DNA from: Strigamia acuminata
Taxonomy: Eukaryota; Arthropoda; Chilopoda; Geophilomorpha; Linotaeniidae
DNA: 64,000 bases
Direction: 5' to 3'
Assembly: GCA_949358305.1 (NCBI GenBank)
Contig: OX442324.1
Span: 8,777,601 to 8,841,600 of the forward strand
Under the pieces are notes generated by a model that was not told where the DNA came from, did no database searches, and saw only the letters and a program-made list of their open reading frames with translations. The position numbers and the translations under genes were made by a program. Below, piece after piece: positions 48,026-59,000 of this stretch (its first letter is position 1; each line of letters opens with the position of its first letter).

Positions 48026-49866
48026 GTCTCTGGAGGGCCCCAACTAGGGAAAAATACATCATTATGGTCGATGATTGTTCTAAATACGCATGGTTTAAAC
48101 CATTAAAGGGAAACAGCATTTTAGTGGAATTTCAAAGTTGGTTAGCTGAAATTAAATGCTTAAAAGAAACCGTGAATAGAATTTATTTGGGCCCTGGGAT
48201 GGATTTTTCCACAGAAGAATTAACAGCATGGGTAGGAGTAATGAAGAATTTTGGGATTACAATTGTTAATTTAAATTCTAATAACCCAATGGCTGACTCC
48301 ATCTCCGAGAGGGCTAATGTAGACATCTTAAACGGGGTGGAAAGTTTGATTGTGGAAAATAAATTTCCAGGTTATTTGTGGTTGGAGCTAGCCAACACAA
48401 TAATATATTTAAGGAATAGAGCCCCCAGAATTAATTTGAACTGGAAATCCCCGTACAATGTGTTGTATGACCGGGGTGTATCGGTACGACATCTCAGATG
48501 CGTGGGGTCTAGAGTTAAAGTTGCCCACATTAATGATGGGAAAAGATATTTCTGGATGGGTGCTCTAATCGGGTATTCTAATTCACGAAGGAAATACCGG
48601 GTCTGGGACCCAGTAAAAGACAGAATTTTCCAAGTTTCTCGAAACAATATGAAGTTTTCTGAGTGGACTTATTGGCACGAGGGGGAAGTTAAACCCTCTC
48701 TGGAATTCTCCAATAAAGATGAAACTTTAGATAATATGGGAAATGTAGGAATTAAAATTCCATGGAAGGTTGTTGGAGTGCCAATATCCCCTCGGCTGGA
48801 AGTGCCTTCCCCATTGGAAATGGAGTTTGAAATTCCCCCATTGTTGACTTATGAAGAAGTTGGCATCAATGAGCGTATGTTTACTGGAAATGAAGGGGAA
48901 AATTTGGGGATGGTTGAATCAAATCAATGTGATCCACAGGTCGATTTTAGCAATGGAGGACAGAATGAGCAAATTAACTCGACATTGCAAATTGCCCCAT
49001 TGCCGCTGAGTGAAGAAGTTGACTTTAATAAGTGTGGAAGTATTGCAAACGAGGGGGAACACTTAGAAACACTTGCCACAAGTGATGAAGAGGTTTATGA
49101 GGAACTCACTTGTGAACAGGAACTTTCCCCCTTTGTGGACACAGTGGAAGATGAAGTTTCCCCATCATTGAGCGAGGGGAGAATGGTTGAGACAGAGGGG
49201 GAAATTAAAAAGAAACCAAAAGAATTGGAACAAGAAAGAAAATTTAGTGATAAAGGAATTGATTTGCCAACAGGAATTCCTCCAAAGTTAACACAAGAAT
49301 TGGAACAGTTTGCACTGGAGTTTGAGCCCAAATGTGATGAAAGGTTTAGACAGGTCGGTTCAATTTGTGATATTTCGTCGACATCACAGGAAGGTGATAT
49401 TTCCCCAACACCGACAGAGACACTGATAGGTGTGAATGAACATAGAGTCATTGAGACAGAGGGGGAATGTGGGAAGACGAAAAGACGCAAGAAAAGGTGT
49501 AAGAAATCCAAGAATATTGTTTTAGTGAAAACAGAGGTTGATGAATATCGTTTGGCGGTTAATGAACCGATATTGGATAATGAAACAACTAAAAATGTTA
49601 CTTTGATGGAAACAAACGACATTAAATGTGAGTTGATGGCTGGTAAGCCAAATAACGAAACACTTAAGCCCATGACTGAAGAGGATACGACATATGAACA
49701 GGGAAATGAATTTTCTACAGTTGAAGAGAGGGAAGACAGCAATGTAAATACTTATAAGAGGTATTGGAAGCCTGGTTTATTGTTTTCGGAACTCTCAGAA
49801 TACAACCAGCAAATGGTGAGAGATGACTTGGGCTTCAAATGGGACGATGAATTTGTTTACTTTTAA
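48022..49866 (+). CDS. Copia-A ORF2: integrase-like protein with lost catalytic Asp and long acidic tail
   Basis: An open frame of 614 codons. It overlaps the ORF1 stop and lacks an ATG at its start, so it is either made by a -1 shift or starts at the ATG at 48066. The first 210 residues follow a Copia integrase: IIMVDDCSKYAW (first Asp kept), then YLGPGMDFST where the family has RTDNGGEFTS (second Asp replaced by Gly), ISERANVDIL (Glu kept), PGYLWLELANTIIYLRNR and VSVRHLRCVGSR. The rest is acidic, with repeated EGE motifs, a basic patch (KTKRRKKRCKKSK), and an aromatic end (LGFKWDDEFVYF). No reverse transcriptase follows. Strand transfer should be dead, while the fold and an uninterrupted 1.8-kb frame are kept. 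Confidence 0.75.
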   Translation: MSLWRAPTREKYIIMVDDCSKYAWFKPLKGNSILVEFQSWLAEIKCLKETVNRIYLGPGMDFSTEELTAWVGVMKNFGITIVNLNSNNPMADSISERANVDILNGVESLIVENKFPGYLWLELANTIIYLRNRAPRINLNWKSPYNVLYDRGVSVRHLRCVGSRVKVAHINDGKRYFWMGALIGYSNSRRKYRVWDPVKDRIFQVSRNNMKFSEWTYWHEGEVKPSLEFSNKDETLDNMGNVGIKIPWKVVGVPISPRLEVPSPLEMEFEIPPLLTYEEVGINERMFTGNEGENLGMVESNQCDPQVDFSNGGQNEQINSTLQIAPLPLSEEVDFNKCGSIANEGEHLETLATSDEEVYEELTCEQELSPFVDTVEDEVSPSLSEGRMVETEGEIKKKPKELEQERKFSDKGIDLPTGIPPKLTQELEQFALEFEPKCDERFRQVGSICDISSTSQEGDISPTPTETLIGVNEHRVIETEGECGKTKRRKKRCKKSKNIVLVKTEVDEYRLAVNEPILDNETTKNVTLMETNDIKCELMAGKPNNETLKPMTEEDTTYEQGNEFSTVEEREDSNVNTYKRYWKPGLLFSELSEYNQQMVRDDLGFKWDDEFVYF

Positions 49867-49897
49867 GTCCTGGTTTTTAGTGTAACCATATACTGCT

Positions 49898-49908
49898 CAG
49901 AGGGGGTA
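49898..49908 (+). promoter_or_regulatory. Copia-A polypurine tract
   Basis: CAGAGGGGGTA immediately before the 3' LTR, close to the Copia-B tract AGAGGGGGCAT. Confidence 0.85.
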
Positions 49909-50386
49909 TGTTGGTATTTGGAGCAGGCATATGGTGACAATCAGTTAAAGTCGCGTGTTTCTGGTTAAATGCGACTGCGGCGCATCTTATATATTGCCGT
50001 ATTTTGTCTCGAGGTCGTGAGTCGCTTGTTCTGGACTTTATCCTGCGTGTTACGTTATTCCAAGCGGCTTATGTAGCGCGGTAATCATTTGTTGTGTCGC
50101 CAGCTCGAAAGAGCTTATTGTTTAATTTGTTTTGGCTGCTTATCGATTGATAAAGCAAGCATTTAGTTGCCTTTTATGTAAAGAACAAATCAATGTTGAT
50201 TACCCATTGATTTGTTCTCATGTTTTATGTATATCACACTTGGAGAGAACAAATCCCAAGCTGTGACACTTGTCTTTATGATTTGGCAGAATAAAGATGT
50301 CTGCCACCTTTGAGTTTTAGGTTTGGCAAGTTAGAAAACCATGTCTCGTTTATTTGGACTGCACTCACAACGATTATGGTTCAATA
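49909..50386 (+). repeat. Copia-A 3' LTR (478 bp)
   Basis: Same length as 24787-25264, one visible difference. Stem-loop arms at 50183-50195 and 50205-50217. AAACT, the second target duplication copy, follows at 50387-50391. Confidence 0.95.
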
Positions 50387-50391
50387 AAACT

Positions 50392-50893
50392 GAGTCAAAC
50401 GCACTTCTGAGTGCGGACAAATGCGCGTGATGCGCGTACGCGAGTTTGAGCGGACTTACGATCAAATTCGCGTGCACTAAACTTATAGAAACGTGTAGTA
50501 CTGAACTAAATACAATAGTTAACCAAAAATATAACATTTATTAAGAGAAAACTTACATAATGGGTCCAGAATCACTGGACAAACACAAGGAAACACACTA
50601 CCCGTGTGAGCGGCCATTTGTAATGTGCCAGAGACATCTGGTGGCCGATATTAGAAACAATAATAATGAAAAACATAAGAACAAGATAGAGGATGCATGA
50701 AACCTAATGTATTGAGTACATTTAACCCGGTATCATGCATTCTCCTTACAAACAAGCATGAAAACACTAAATAAACACTGAATAACCCAGGAAAATGGAA
50801 ACAATTACCGATAAATGATAAAATAAACGTTTCAAAGCCATTTCACATCGAAAAATGATTTAAATAACTCAAAAGTGGTTCCAAAGTCCAACA
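50392..50893 (-). mobile_element. Copia-E 3' LTR, right fragment
   Basis: Continues the LTR cut at 24786 and ends TTCCAAAGTCCAACA, so on the minus strand it starts TGTTGGACTTTGG. It aligns with the solo LTR (22087-22639). Just outside lies GGAGGGAAT on the minus strand, a polypurine tract. Confidence 0.85.
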
Positions 50894-50940
50894 ATTCCCT
50901 CCTTCGATGTAAAATGTCGGTGCTAAACGATCGAAAAAAG

Positions 50941-51067
50941 TTACTTCGAGACGAAAATCCGAGATAATAAATTTCGAAGACGCTCTGAACTGAGCCACTT
51001 GGTGAAAATGTCGGATACATTTATCTTACCCGGAATTTTGCGGAGTTCGAAACATCCGGCAATGTGC
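50941..51067 (-). pseudogene. pol: Copia-E pol, C-terminal end of RNase H
   Basis: Reads CFELRKIPGK, VSDIFTKWLSSERLRNLL and a stop at 50941-50943, the conserved C-terminus of Copia RNase H; compare ADIFTKWLGSERLRSLI in Copia-D. The rest of Copia-E is beyond the Copia-C insertion, whose left duplication would be TGTGC (51063-51067), and is not in the window. Confidence 0.8.
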
Positions 51068-51603
51068 TGTTGGTCTATAGGACCGCCAGTTATGTCGATG
51101 TGACATAAAATCATATTCTTATTGGTTAATTATCTAACTCCGATGTATTTATCTCGTTTTTATTTATATCAGATGATATTTGTTTATTTAGATCTTATAC
51201 ATTTGTTTATTGCTATTTAACACACAGCATCATGCTGTGTCCAGTGTTTCCTATTAATTCTCAATTTATTTGATTATATATTTCCAATTCACGACACCAG
51301 GTGTCGTTCTTGTATCACTTGCTTTTCCAAGATGGCGGCGACCAGCGCCTGGCTCTCGCCTCATGGTTTTTCATATGTTTTCCCACTTGTATGTGAGTAT
51401 TTTCCTTTGATTAAATTGCTTTTATGTTTTTAAGCACTTGTACGTTTAATCCCCGGCATATAAGCGAGGTTTCGCGGCCGTTTCGACCGTTCATCATTGT
51501 CGAAGTCGCCCATACGCGCGTACGAGGCGTACGACGCGTCTTTGTTCATTTGCGCCCGAGACTTCGAGCATTTTTGGTTGTTTTCCTCTGCTGCCAACCT
51601 ACA
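51068..51603 (+). repeat. Copia-C 5' LTR (536 bp)
   Basis: TGTTGGTCTATAGG...CCAACCTACA, followed by the two-base spacer AT and the primer site, the same spacing as Copia-D. It contains CAAGATGGCGGCG (51328-51340). The right border is set by the primer site; the 3' LTR is outside the window. Confidence 0.8.
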
Positions 51604-52483
51604 ATTGGTAGCAGAGGATGGTTTTCATCCTTTGCACGCTTATTTTCCACTAACCGCTGCAGAAAATTCGCGTTTTTCGCGATTTTCGCGGCAATTTTTG
51701 TATTTTCAGGTGTTCGCGACGATTTTCGCTATTTTCGGGACGTTTCACGCCGCCGAATCAACCCTGGATTTATACAACGTTACGACGACGTTGTACACCA
51801 ATTGTTTTCACCATTTATCGCCGAAAATTCCGCGAGTTTCGCGAATTTTCGTGCGAATTTATATTTTCAGGTTTCTCGCCATTTTCAAGCTGGATTTCCG
51901 TGATTTCAACGTCGACAACGTGCCACCGACGTTCACAAGCAACCTGCGCTACGCTTCACGTGATTCTCCAGTTAATTTCGTCCGAAATTGTGCGGTCTCG
52001 CAAATTTCGAGGCGAATTTTCGTATTTTTCAGATTTTCGACAATTTTCCGTTACGACAACGTCGACGAGACGTTTTACAACGAGAAACGAGACGATTCTC
52101 GCGTTATGCACCCCGGCGTGCATGTAGTATCGCCGATTTTTGATTATTACGACGTTTTCAACGCTTTAAGTGAAGAGCCTCGATTTAATCGAGAAGAATT
52201 CGGTTTTTCGAAGCCGAATTGCGCTTTTCTAGCGGGTTTTTCGAGAAAACCCGTCTCGTGCTTTGCCGCGAGCCCGTGTGACCTTCCACGGGAGATTCAT
52301 CTATTTCTCCTTCCTGTCGTTTATTATATTGTTAGTTTTAAGTGGGTATTTTGGAAGGGATCCTTTAGCATCGACACTGCCCTACGGACAAGTCTGTCCA
52401 AGCGGTGTTTGTATTCTAAAGCAAGGCTGAGCCCTGCGCCACCTAGCACTCCCGCAGCCCCAGGTGGCTATAAAGGAAGCTAG
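51497..52483 (+). CDS. Possible leader ORF of Copia-C, reading through the primer site
   Basis: A 328-codon ATG-started frame that begins in the LTR, reads the primer site as LVAEDG and covers most of the leader before gag. Phe/Arg-rich in the first part (RFSRFSRQFLYFQVF). The last part has ALRTSLSKRCLYSKARLSP. The Copia-D leader encodes clearly related peptide stretches (NCAVSRIFRRIF against NCAVSQISRRIF; ALRTSLSKLLLYSRVRLSP against the above), but in Copia-D the frame is broken by a shift. It could be a conserved upstream ORF or nucleotide conservation of a structured leader. Confidence 0.35.
   Translation: MSKSPIRAYEAYDASLFICARDFEHFWLFSSAANLQLVAEDGFHPLHAYFPLTAAENSRFSRFSRQFLYFQVFATIFAIFGTFHAAESTLDLYNVTTTLYTNCFHHLSPKIPRVSRIFVRIYIFRFLAIFKLDFRDFNVDNVPPTFTSNLRYASRDSPVNFVRNCAVSQISRRIFVFFRFSTIFRYDNVDETFYNEKRDDSRVMHPGVHVVSPIFDYYDVFNALSEEPRFNREEFGFSKPNCAFLAGFSRKPVSCFAASPCDLPREIHLFLLPVVYYIVSFKWVFWKGSFSIDTALRTSLSKRCLYSKARLSPAPPSTPAAPGGYKGS
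51606..51622 (+). promoter_or_regulatory. Copia-C primer-binding site, initiator tRNA-Met
   Basis: TGGTAGCAGAGGATGGT, 17 bases complementary to the 3' end of animal initiator tRNA-Met. Confidence 0.88.
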
Positions 52484-52705
52484 GGGGACACTTGCTTTAG
52501 GTTCTCAGCCGATTGTAGCATCGGCTCCCCTTCTGGTGATATCCGCTTTGAACCACGTGGGAGGTGATTTAGTGAATAGTGCAACGATTTCGTGTGAACA
52601 AACACTCGTCCACACCTTTTTGTGCCTTAGTGAAGTGCTTCGATCGCCGTTATACCATTCTCCTGAGTCCGTGTATTTTGCGTGGTGCGCCGAATCTTCG
52701 CAGCG

Positions 52706-55296
52706 ATGCAAAAGACAACGGAAACGACGGTCAGCAGGATTCCCATCCTCTCTGTTGGGAATTACGAGCCCTGGCAGAGAGCGATGCGGATGCTTTTGAA
52801 ATCCGAGGGCCTTTGGAGGCATGTAACGGAAGAGAAAGAAGCCGATCATCTTTTGACTTTAACGGACAAAGAAAAAGAACGTTACATGGTTAAAAAGGAC
52901 AAAGCTCTCGGACACATCTACATGTATGTCAGCGAACCGAAACGTTCAGCCCTGGACAATTGTGATACTCCCAAACAGGCATGGGACGTCCTGGCTAAAG
53001 CGTACGCGCCTAGTTCGCGGGCACGACGGGCAGCATTACGATCTGAGTTCTTGACCCTTCATCTAGAACCCAATGAGGAAATGCAGGATTTTATCAATCG
53101 AGTGGATCACTTCGTCCGTCAATTGGCAGATATCAAAGAAGTTACGACACCCGATCATCATGCATATCAATACCTCAACCGACTCCCGCCCGAATACGCT
53201 CAAGCAACGTTCGCCATATATCATTGGCCCGATCCAGAATTCACACCGACCAAGGTTGCTGAACAGTTGATTGCCGAATATCTACGATTAAAACCGATGG
53301 GACTGCATAATGTACACTCGTCTTCTGTGCATTCGTCTGTAAAAGGCCAACAATCCCGGAAGAATTCTCGTCCTCGTCGACCGTTATCGGAAATTAAATG
53401 TTTCAACTGTAATGAGATGGGCCACTACGCGAACAAGTGTCCCCATCCACGGCGGGAGGATCGCAATCAACCCTCGGCATCAGCTTCTTTTCAACGCTCT
53501 CGAAGCAAGAGCAAGAAGCGCAACAAAAACTCCGCGCCAAAACCGGATGATACGCGTCCGCGAGGTTGTTCTCGTCCAACACAAGAAGGGACATTCTTCG
53601 CCAGTGCCCCACAAGCCCCAGCGCGCCCAGTCGCTCATTTCATGCAATCCAACGAATGGATTGTCGACTGTGGCGCGACGGACCACGTTTCGTATGTTCG
53701 AGCTTGGTTTACGGATTTTGTGGACATCGTGCCTTTCGACATCGAACTCGGACAAGGCAAGTCCAAGGTGACTGGGAAAGGAAATGTCCGACTGCTTACG
53801 AGGATAGACGACTGCAATTGTATCGTGAATTTGACGAATGTACTTTTCGCACCGAACTTCGAAGCCAATTTGATTTCGGTTTCTAAAATTGATAAAACAC
53901 GTCATCACATACACTTCTACAACGGTGAAGTCAATATCTACCAATCGGACATTCGGAGCTCTATTCTCCGGGCAAAGGAGAAGGCAGGATTATATTATGT
54001 GGACGGTTTATGTTCAACACCTTCTGTGTCTACGACGGTTTCAACTTCGGTGTCGACGACAATTCCGCCACCAATTCAGCAACCGCCAGTTCAGACTTAT
54101 GTCACCACAGAAGTGGATTTTGAGAACATTCCGAAACCGAAAAGGGGCAAATCGGGTCAGGACTATATTACGGATTTTCGCATTCAAATGCCACCAATTC
54201 CGAAGCAAATTCCGAATCAAATCGTCAATCCTATCCAGTCTCAAACTGCTCCCAAATCCACCAATGTCCAGCCTGATCCTCCTGTCCAATCCTATTCCAA
54301 CGTTCTCCAATCCATTCCGACCACGCCATTACCTAATACTCCTCCTGCCATACCTCCTCCTCCGAGCAATCCTTCTAAGTCACCAAAGAAGGCAGTTGCT
54401 AGCCCTGCAAACGTAAAGGATGCTACGGGTCTATGGCATAGCAGATTAGGGCATTTGCACACAAATGCAATGCGCCTGTTGGCAAATAACGACCAAGTTT
54501 ACGGAATGGAACCTGGAGAAGTCAAACAGGAACTCGCTTGCAACGACTGTCGTCTTGCAAAATCAATTAAAATTTCACACAAACCGGATCTTCACCCGAG
54601 TACTGCAAAAGCGCTCGACCTCCTGCATATGGACGTGTGGGGACCGGCTCCTGCAACATCTTTCGGTGGAGCTCGTTTCGTTCTAACGATCATTGATGAC
54701 GCTACACGATATACTTGGATTACCCCATTGGCGCAAAACTCCCAAGTCTTCGCATGTTTTAAAGACTTTGCCGCTAGAGTCGAACGGGTTGCGAATACAA
54801 CGATCAAGGCCATTCGCACAGACCGTGGCGGAGAATTCATGTCCAATGAATTCGAGCGCTATTTGAAGGACAAAGGGATCCAAGGGCAGCGAACGAACCC
54901 ATCGAGCCCACAGATGAATGGAACGGCCGAACGCATTAACAGAACGATGGCAGACAATATCCGCGCGATTCATGAAGAAACCAAACTTCCGGCCGGTCTA
55001 TGGGCAGAGCTTGCAGTAACTTTCGCTTATATCAAGAACAGAAGCCCTCATTCACGCTTGAAAAATCAAGTTCCATACATACTTTGGCGTGAACGGGCAT
55101 TATCGTTACGACACTTACGAAAGAACGGATCTAAATGTTGGGTCCACTACACAGCGCCAGGCCGTAAAAAGCTTGAGCCACGCGCATGGCAAGGATACCT
55201 CGTTGGTTACGCAGTTGCAACACGTGGCTACAGGATTTGGAATCCCATCGACAATAAAGTCACCGAATCAGCCCACGTCCGCATAGACGAACATCA
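52706..55296 (+). CDS. gag-pol: Copia-C gag, protease and integrase (split by Copia-D)
   Basis: I start at the ATG at 52706 (MQK), because Copia-D gag has the same start; the frame is open 24 bases further upstream. Gag module: SVGNYEPWQRAMRMLLKS, PKQAWDVLAKAYAPSSRARR, DFINRVDHFVRQL. Zinc knuckle CFNCNEMGHYANKC. Protease WIVDCGATDHVS. Pre-integrase LWHSRLGHLHTNAM with CNDC. Integrase first Asp in MDVWGPAP/TIIDDATRYTW, second Asp in IRTDRGGEFMS, Glu in MNGTAERINRTM. The frame is intact to the CATCA target site at 55292-55296 and resumes in phase at 62521. Confidence 0.92.
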
Positions 55297-55837
55297 TGAA
55301 GGTCAGTAGCAGAGGAAAGCAGCGTAAATTCGGTGTAAACCGAAGGCGTGGAAGCGATAATGGCGGCGCCGTGTCTCTGACACGAACGTAAATGCGACGT
55401 GACCGATTCTAAACAAAGCGCGCGGCAAAATGCCGCTTATCTGCGCTTAAATAGCACAGAAGGTGCTCTAAACTAAAGTGAAACACTTTAATAAACTAAA
55501 CATTTAATATAAATGGTAAAAATCTTACATATGGGATCCTTTTCAAAGGGAAAATCAATAGGAGAGCACACATTGCTGTGCGCGGCCATCTTGGATGGTA
55601 GAAAAAGTGTATGAGACACCTTGTGTCGAAATTACACATTACATAAATACAAAACATGTGATAACAGAAAATATAGCTAAGGAACGCATGATACTTCATG
55701 CTTAAATGCATAAAGCAAACATAATGCCAAATATAAATAGACATATGAATTAATACATCAAGATAAACAAAATAAAAATTCAAAATGTGATTCTATATCA
55801 CATCGATATAAATCCTTTGGGTTTCTCAAAACCAACA
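55297..55837 (-). repeat. Copia-D 3' LTR (541 bp)
   Basis: Minus-strand TGTTGGTTTTGAG...CCTTCA. The plus-strand right edge abuts ATTCCCCCTTTCG, a polypurine tract in the minus sense. Carries CGGCCATCTTGG (55583-55594) and AATGGCGGCG (about 55359). Confidence 0.95.
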
Positions 55838-56054
55838 ATTCCCCCTTTCGATGGAAATAGAATCAGGGGAAATAAAGATCGGGTACTGGAATTACAGTGT
55901 ATAAGAAATAAAACAGAAATAATAAAGTCGAATCATCGAGCCGGGTACTATAATTGAAGAACGCTACATAAGCCCGAATATTCCCATGGGAACTCGATGA
56001 TCCTCACAATTGGGAATAATAAATAAAGAAAGTCACAATAAAGTTACGGTGAGA
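55838..56054 (-). other. Copia-D 3' untranslated region with polypurine tract
   Basis: Short A/T-rich stretch between the pol stop and the 3' LTR. AGGGGGAAT next to the LTR is the polypurine tract. No gene seen. Confidence 0.7.
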
Positions 56055-59000
56055 TCAGTGTCGGAAGATCTTGTCGATTAACGACCTTAAACGTTCGGAA
56101 CCAAGCCACTTGGTGAAAATGTCCGCAATGTTCTGTTCACCGGATACTTTATGAAGGTCGAAACATCCCGCCTTATACCACTCTCGCAGCCAATGATATT
56201 TGACGCGGATATGTTTGGTCTTGGAATTTTCCACGTCATTTTCAGTAAACTGGATAGCCGAGAGAGCGTCGGAATAGATCATTGGTCGGGATTGTCGGTT
56301 GAGAACTGGAAATTCGGAGTAAATGTGGTCGAGCCAGAAGGATTCTTTAACACATTCCACTAGAGAGAGAAATTCCGCCTCCATAGTAGAACATGCGACC
56401 GTTGATTGTTTTCGGCATGACCAGCCAATAGGCACATTTCCGATAAAGTTGATATACCCGCCGAAACTTAGGGACGTTGTTAGATCGCTTGCCCATGACG
56501 CATCCGTAAAAGCCCACAACTGACTCGAATTACAGTTAGAAAGTTCGATTCGATAGTCGACGGTGTTAGCCACGTACTGGAGAACTTGCGTGAGGGCTCG
56601 GATGTGCGTTTTGTCGTAACATGTATTGAATTGGCTCAGCGAAATAACCGAAAATAAGATATCGGGGCGTGTTCTCGACGCGAGGAATAGGAGCGAACCG
56701 ATTAGGGATCGGTAAGGAAAATCCGGTAGGTTATCGGTTGACCCCTTTACGAGTGTCGTTCCAGGTGTGACGGGAACCTTTACGAGACGGTTGATGGAAA
56801 CTTCGAACTTCTTAACGAGCTTTGTGATGTAGCCACGTTGTGTGATGAAAGTTCGCCCGGCGTCGCGAATAAATTCGACTCCCAATAATTTCGTGATGGG
56901 ACCAAGGTTAACAATGTCGAATTTGGACGAGATAAGCCGAATGATCCGGGTCAAGACGGTGTCGGAAGCGTAAAAGAGAACGATGTCGTCCACGTAAACT
57001 AACATGACGGCGCAATTGCCGTAAATGTACACACAATTGCACGCGGGCATCTTCCGAAAACCGAGGGCTCGAAGCGTTCCATCCAACTTTTCGTACCACT
57101 CCCTCCCTGATTGGTGAAGTCCGTAGAGGGATTTAACAAGCAGCCAAACGTTTCCGGGATTCGAACAAGTTGCACCTGCGGGGATGCGCATGTACACCTT
57201 GTGCTTTAGGTCCCCATACAGGTATGCACTTTTGACGTCGAGGTGAGCATCCTTCCATCCTCTGAGGACGACCAGAAGACAGAAGAATAGCCGGATTAAA
57301 ACAAAGTTCACGACTGGGCTAAAGACCTCGTCGTAATCTGCCCCGATGGTTTGGCGAAAGCCTTGTGCGACGAGTCGAGCACGATAACGAGTTATTTCAC
57401 CGCTTAGATCCGTTTTGAGTTTGAAGATCCATTTACAGCCTAAGACTGTAGTGTTGGGCGGCCTCGGAACTTCTTGATGAATCTGCCTTTCTTTGAAAAT
57501 GTTCAATTCTTCATTAACGGCTTCACACCATTTTGGGGCATCTGGGAACGTTGATATTTCAGAGTAGGATGACGGCTCCGTACGGCAAAGATGAGCTGCA
57601 TGTCGGGCCGGAGGAATCAACGGTAATGAATGTTCCATAACGCCAAAGAAGAATAATTCAGCATCGTAAGGGAGATCGTTCACGGTACAGTATGCCTGAA
57701 TTTTGTTACGTGATCGAAGTCGCAGGCCAGGTTGCGGAAAATAATAGACATCCGCATCAATCGATCCTGGTCGTTGATCTTTCCTTAAGTGTTCTTCACG
57801 AACCCATCTACTAAAGACTGTATCTCCACCCACATAACGCCACATGAAAGAGGTTCTGTTTCCTTGAGCTGGAACCGACGTCGAACCAGTTGGCAATGGT
57901 GACATTGCTCCTTGATCAAATACGGGCGTGGTGTGTTGAAGAATGTTTCCACCTTGTCTCCGACGTAATGTAATGAAGCGGTTCGGTGAGCCAGGTGGTG
58001 AAAGGTCAGGAGAACTGGCAGGAACCGAAGAAATATTTGGGGAGTCAAACTGTTGTGATTCAGCTGCATACGATCGAATAGCATCATCATCGATTTGATC
58101 AATATCCTCATCAGTGTCCTGTTCTTCTTGAAAAAAGATTGGGTACGTTGCTGAATGTCCCAATGTTGCAGAACCTGGTAATGCTAGTGCACATGCTTCT
58201 AGTAATTGACGTTCGGGAGTCCCAAGTGGCGAAAGATGTACTAGTGGGATAGAAATTGATCTAGAAACATTTCCATCTCCATCCTCATCATCATCATCAT
58301 CATCGTCGTTATTATCATCGTCCGATGCATTAGATGAGTCTTCATCAGAATCATTCTTGGGCCAGTCCAGATATTGGACACTGTCGTCAAAAGTGACTCG
58401 AGGTTGTTGATCAGCGTCAGGTTCTTCGTAAATTGGATAGTGGTTGCCGTTTTGGTTCCGCAGTGTCTTTTTGTAAGACTGATGCTCATCAATGCGTACG
58501 TGAATTGATTCCGTTACGCTATTATCCACAGGGTTCCAGACACGGTAACCACGTGTACCAGTGGCGTAACCCACGAGAAATCCCTCCCAGGCTCTTGGGT
58601 CGAGTTTCCTGCGTCCCGGTGCAGTGAAGTGCACCCAGCACTTAGATCCAATTTTTCTCAGATGACGCAAGGAAAGAGCACGCTGTCGCCAAAGAATATA
58701 TGGCACCTGATTATTCAGACGGGAATGTGGACTTCGATTTTTGATGTATGCGAAGTTGACAGCGATCTCTGCCCATAAGGCGGCTGGAAGTTTAGTTTCT
58801 TCTTGTACAGCTCTAATGTGGTCAGCCATCGTCCGGTTGATTCTCTCAGCTGTGCCGTTCATCTGGGGGCTCGAAGGATTTGTGCGCTGACCCTGGATCC
58901 CTTTGTTCTTCAAATATTGTTGGAATTCATTTGACATGAACTCGCCGCCCCTGTCAGTGCGTATGGCCTTGACACGTGTGTTGGCGACACGCTCAACTCT

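Larger units (their letters stand above)
24787..50386 (+). mobile_element. Copia-A: complete non-autonomous Copia-derived element (5.7 kb without nested inserts)
   Basis: Bounded by two 478-bp LTRs and a 5-bp target duplication AAACT (24782-24786 and 50387-50391), inserted in the LTR of Copia-E. The own sequence is 24787-27658 plus 47544-50386; the rest is Copia-B with Gypsy-B inside it. Components in order: LTR, initiator-Met primer site, 1.6-kb leader, ORF1, ORF2 in the -1 frame, polypurine tract, LTR. It encodes no recognisable capsid-type gag, zinc knuckle, aspartic protease, reverse transcriptase or RNase H. It would have to be mobilised in trans, most likely by a Copia-B-type element. 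Confidence 0.9.

Noticed and set aside
55496-55783. 95-residue minus-strand ORF, repeated at 62174-62461
   Set aside because: It lies wholly inside the Copia-D LTRs and is duplicated only because the LTRs are. Its Cys/Phe/His-rich composition suggests a chance frame.
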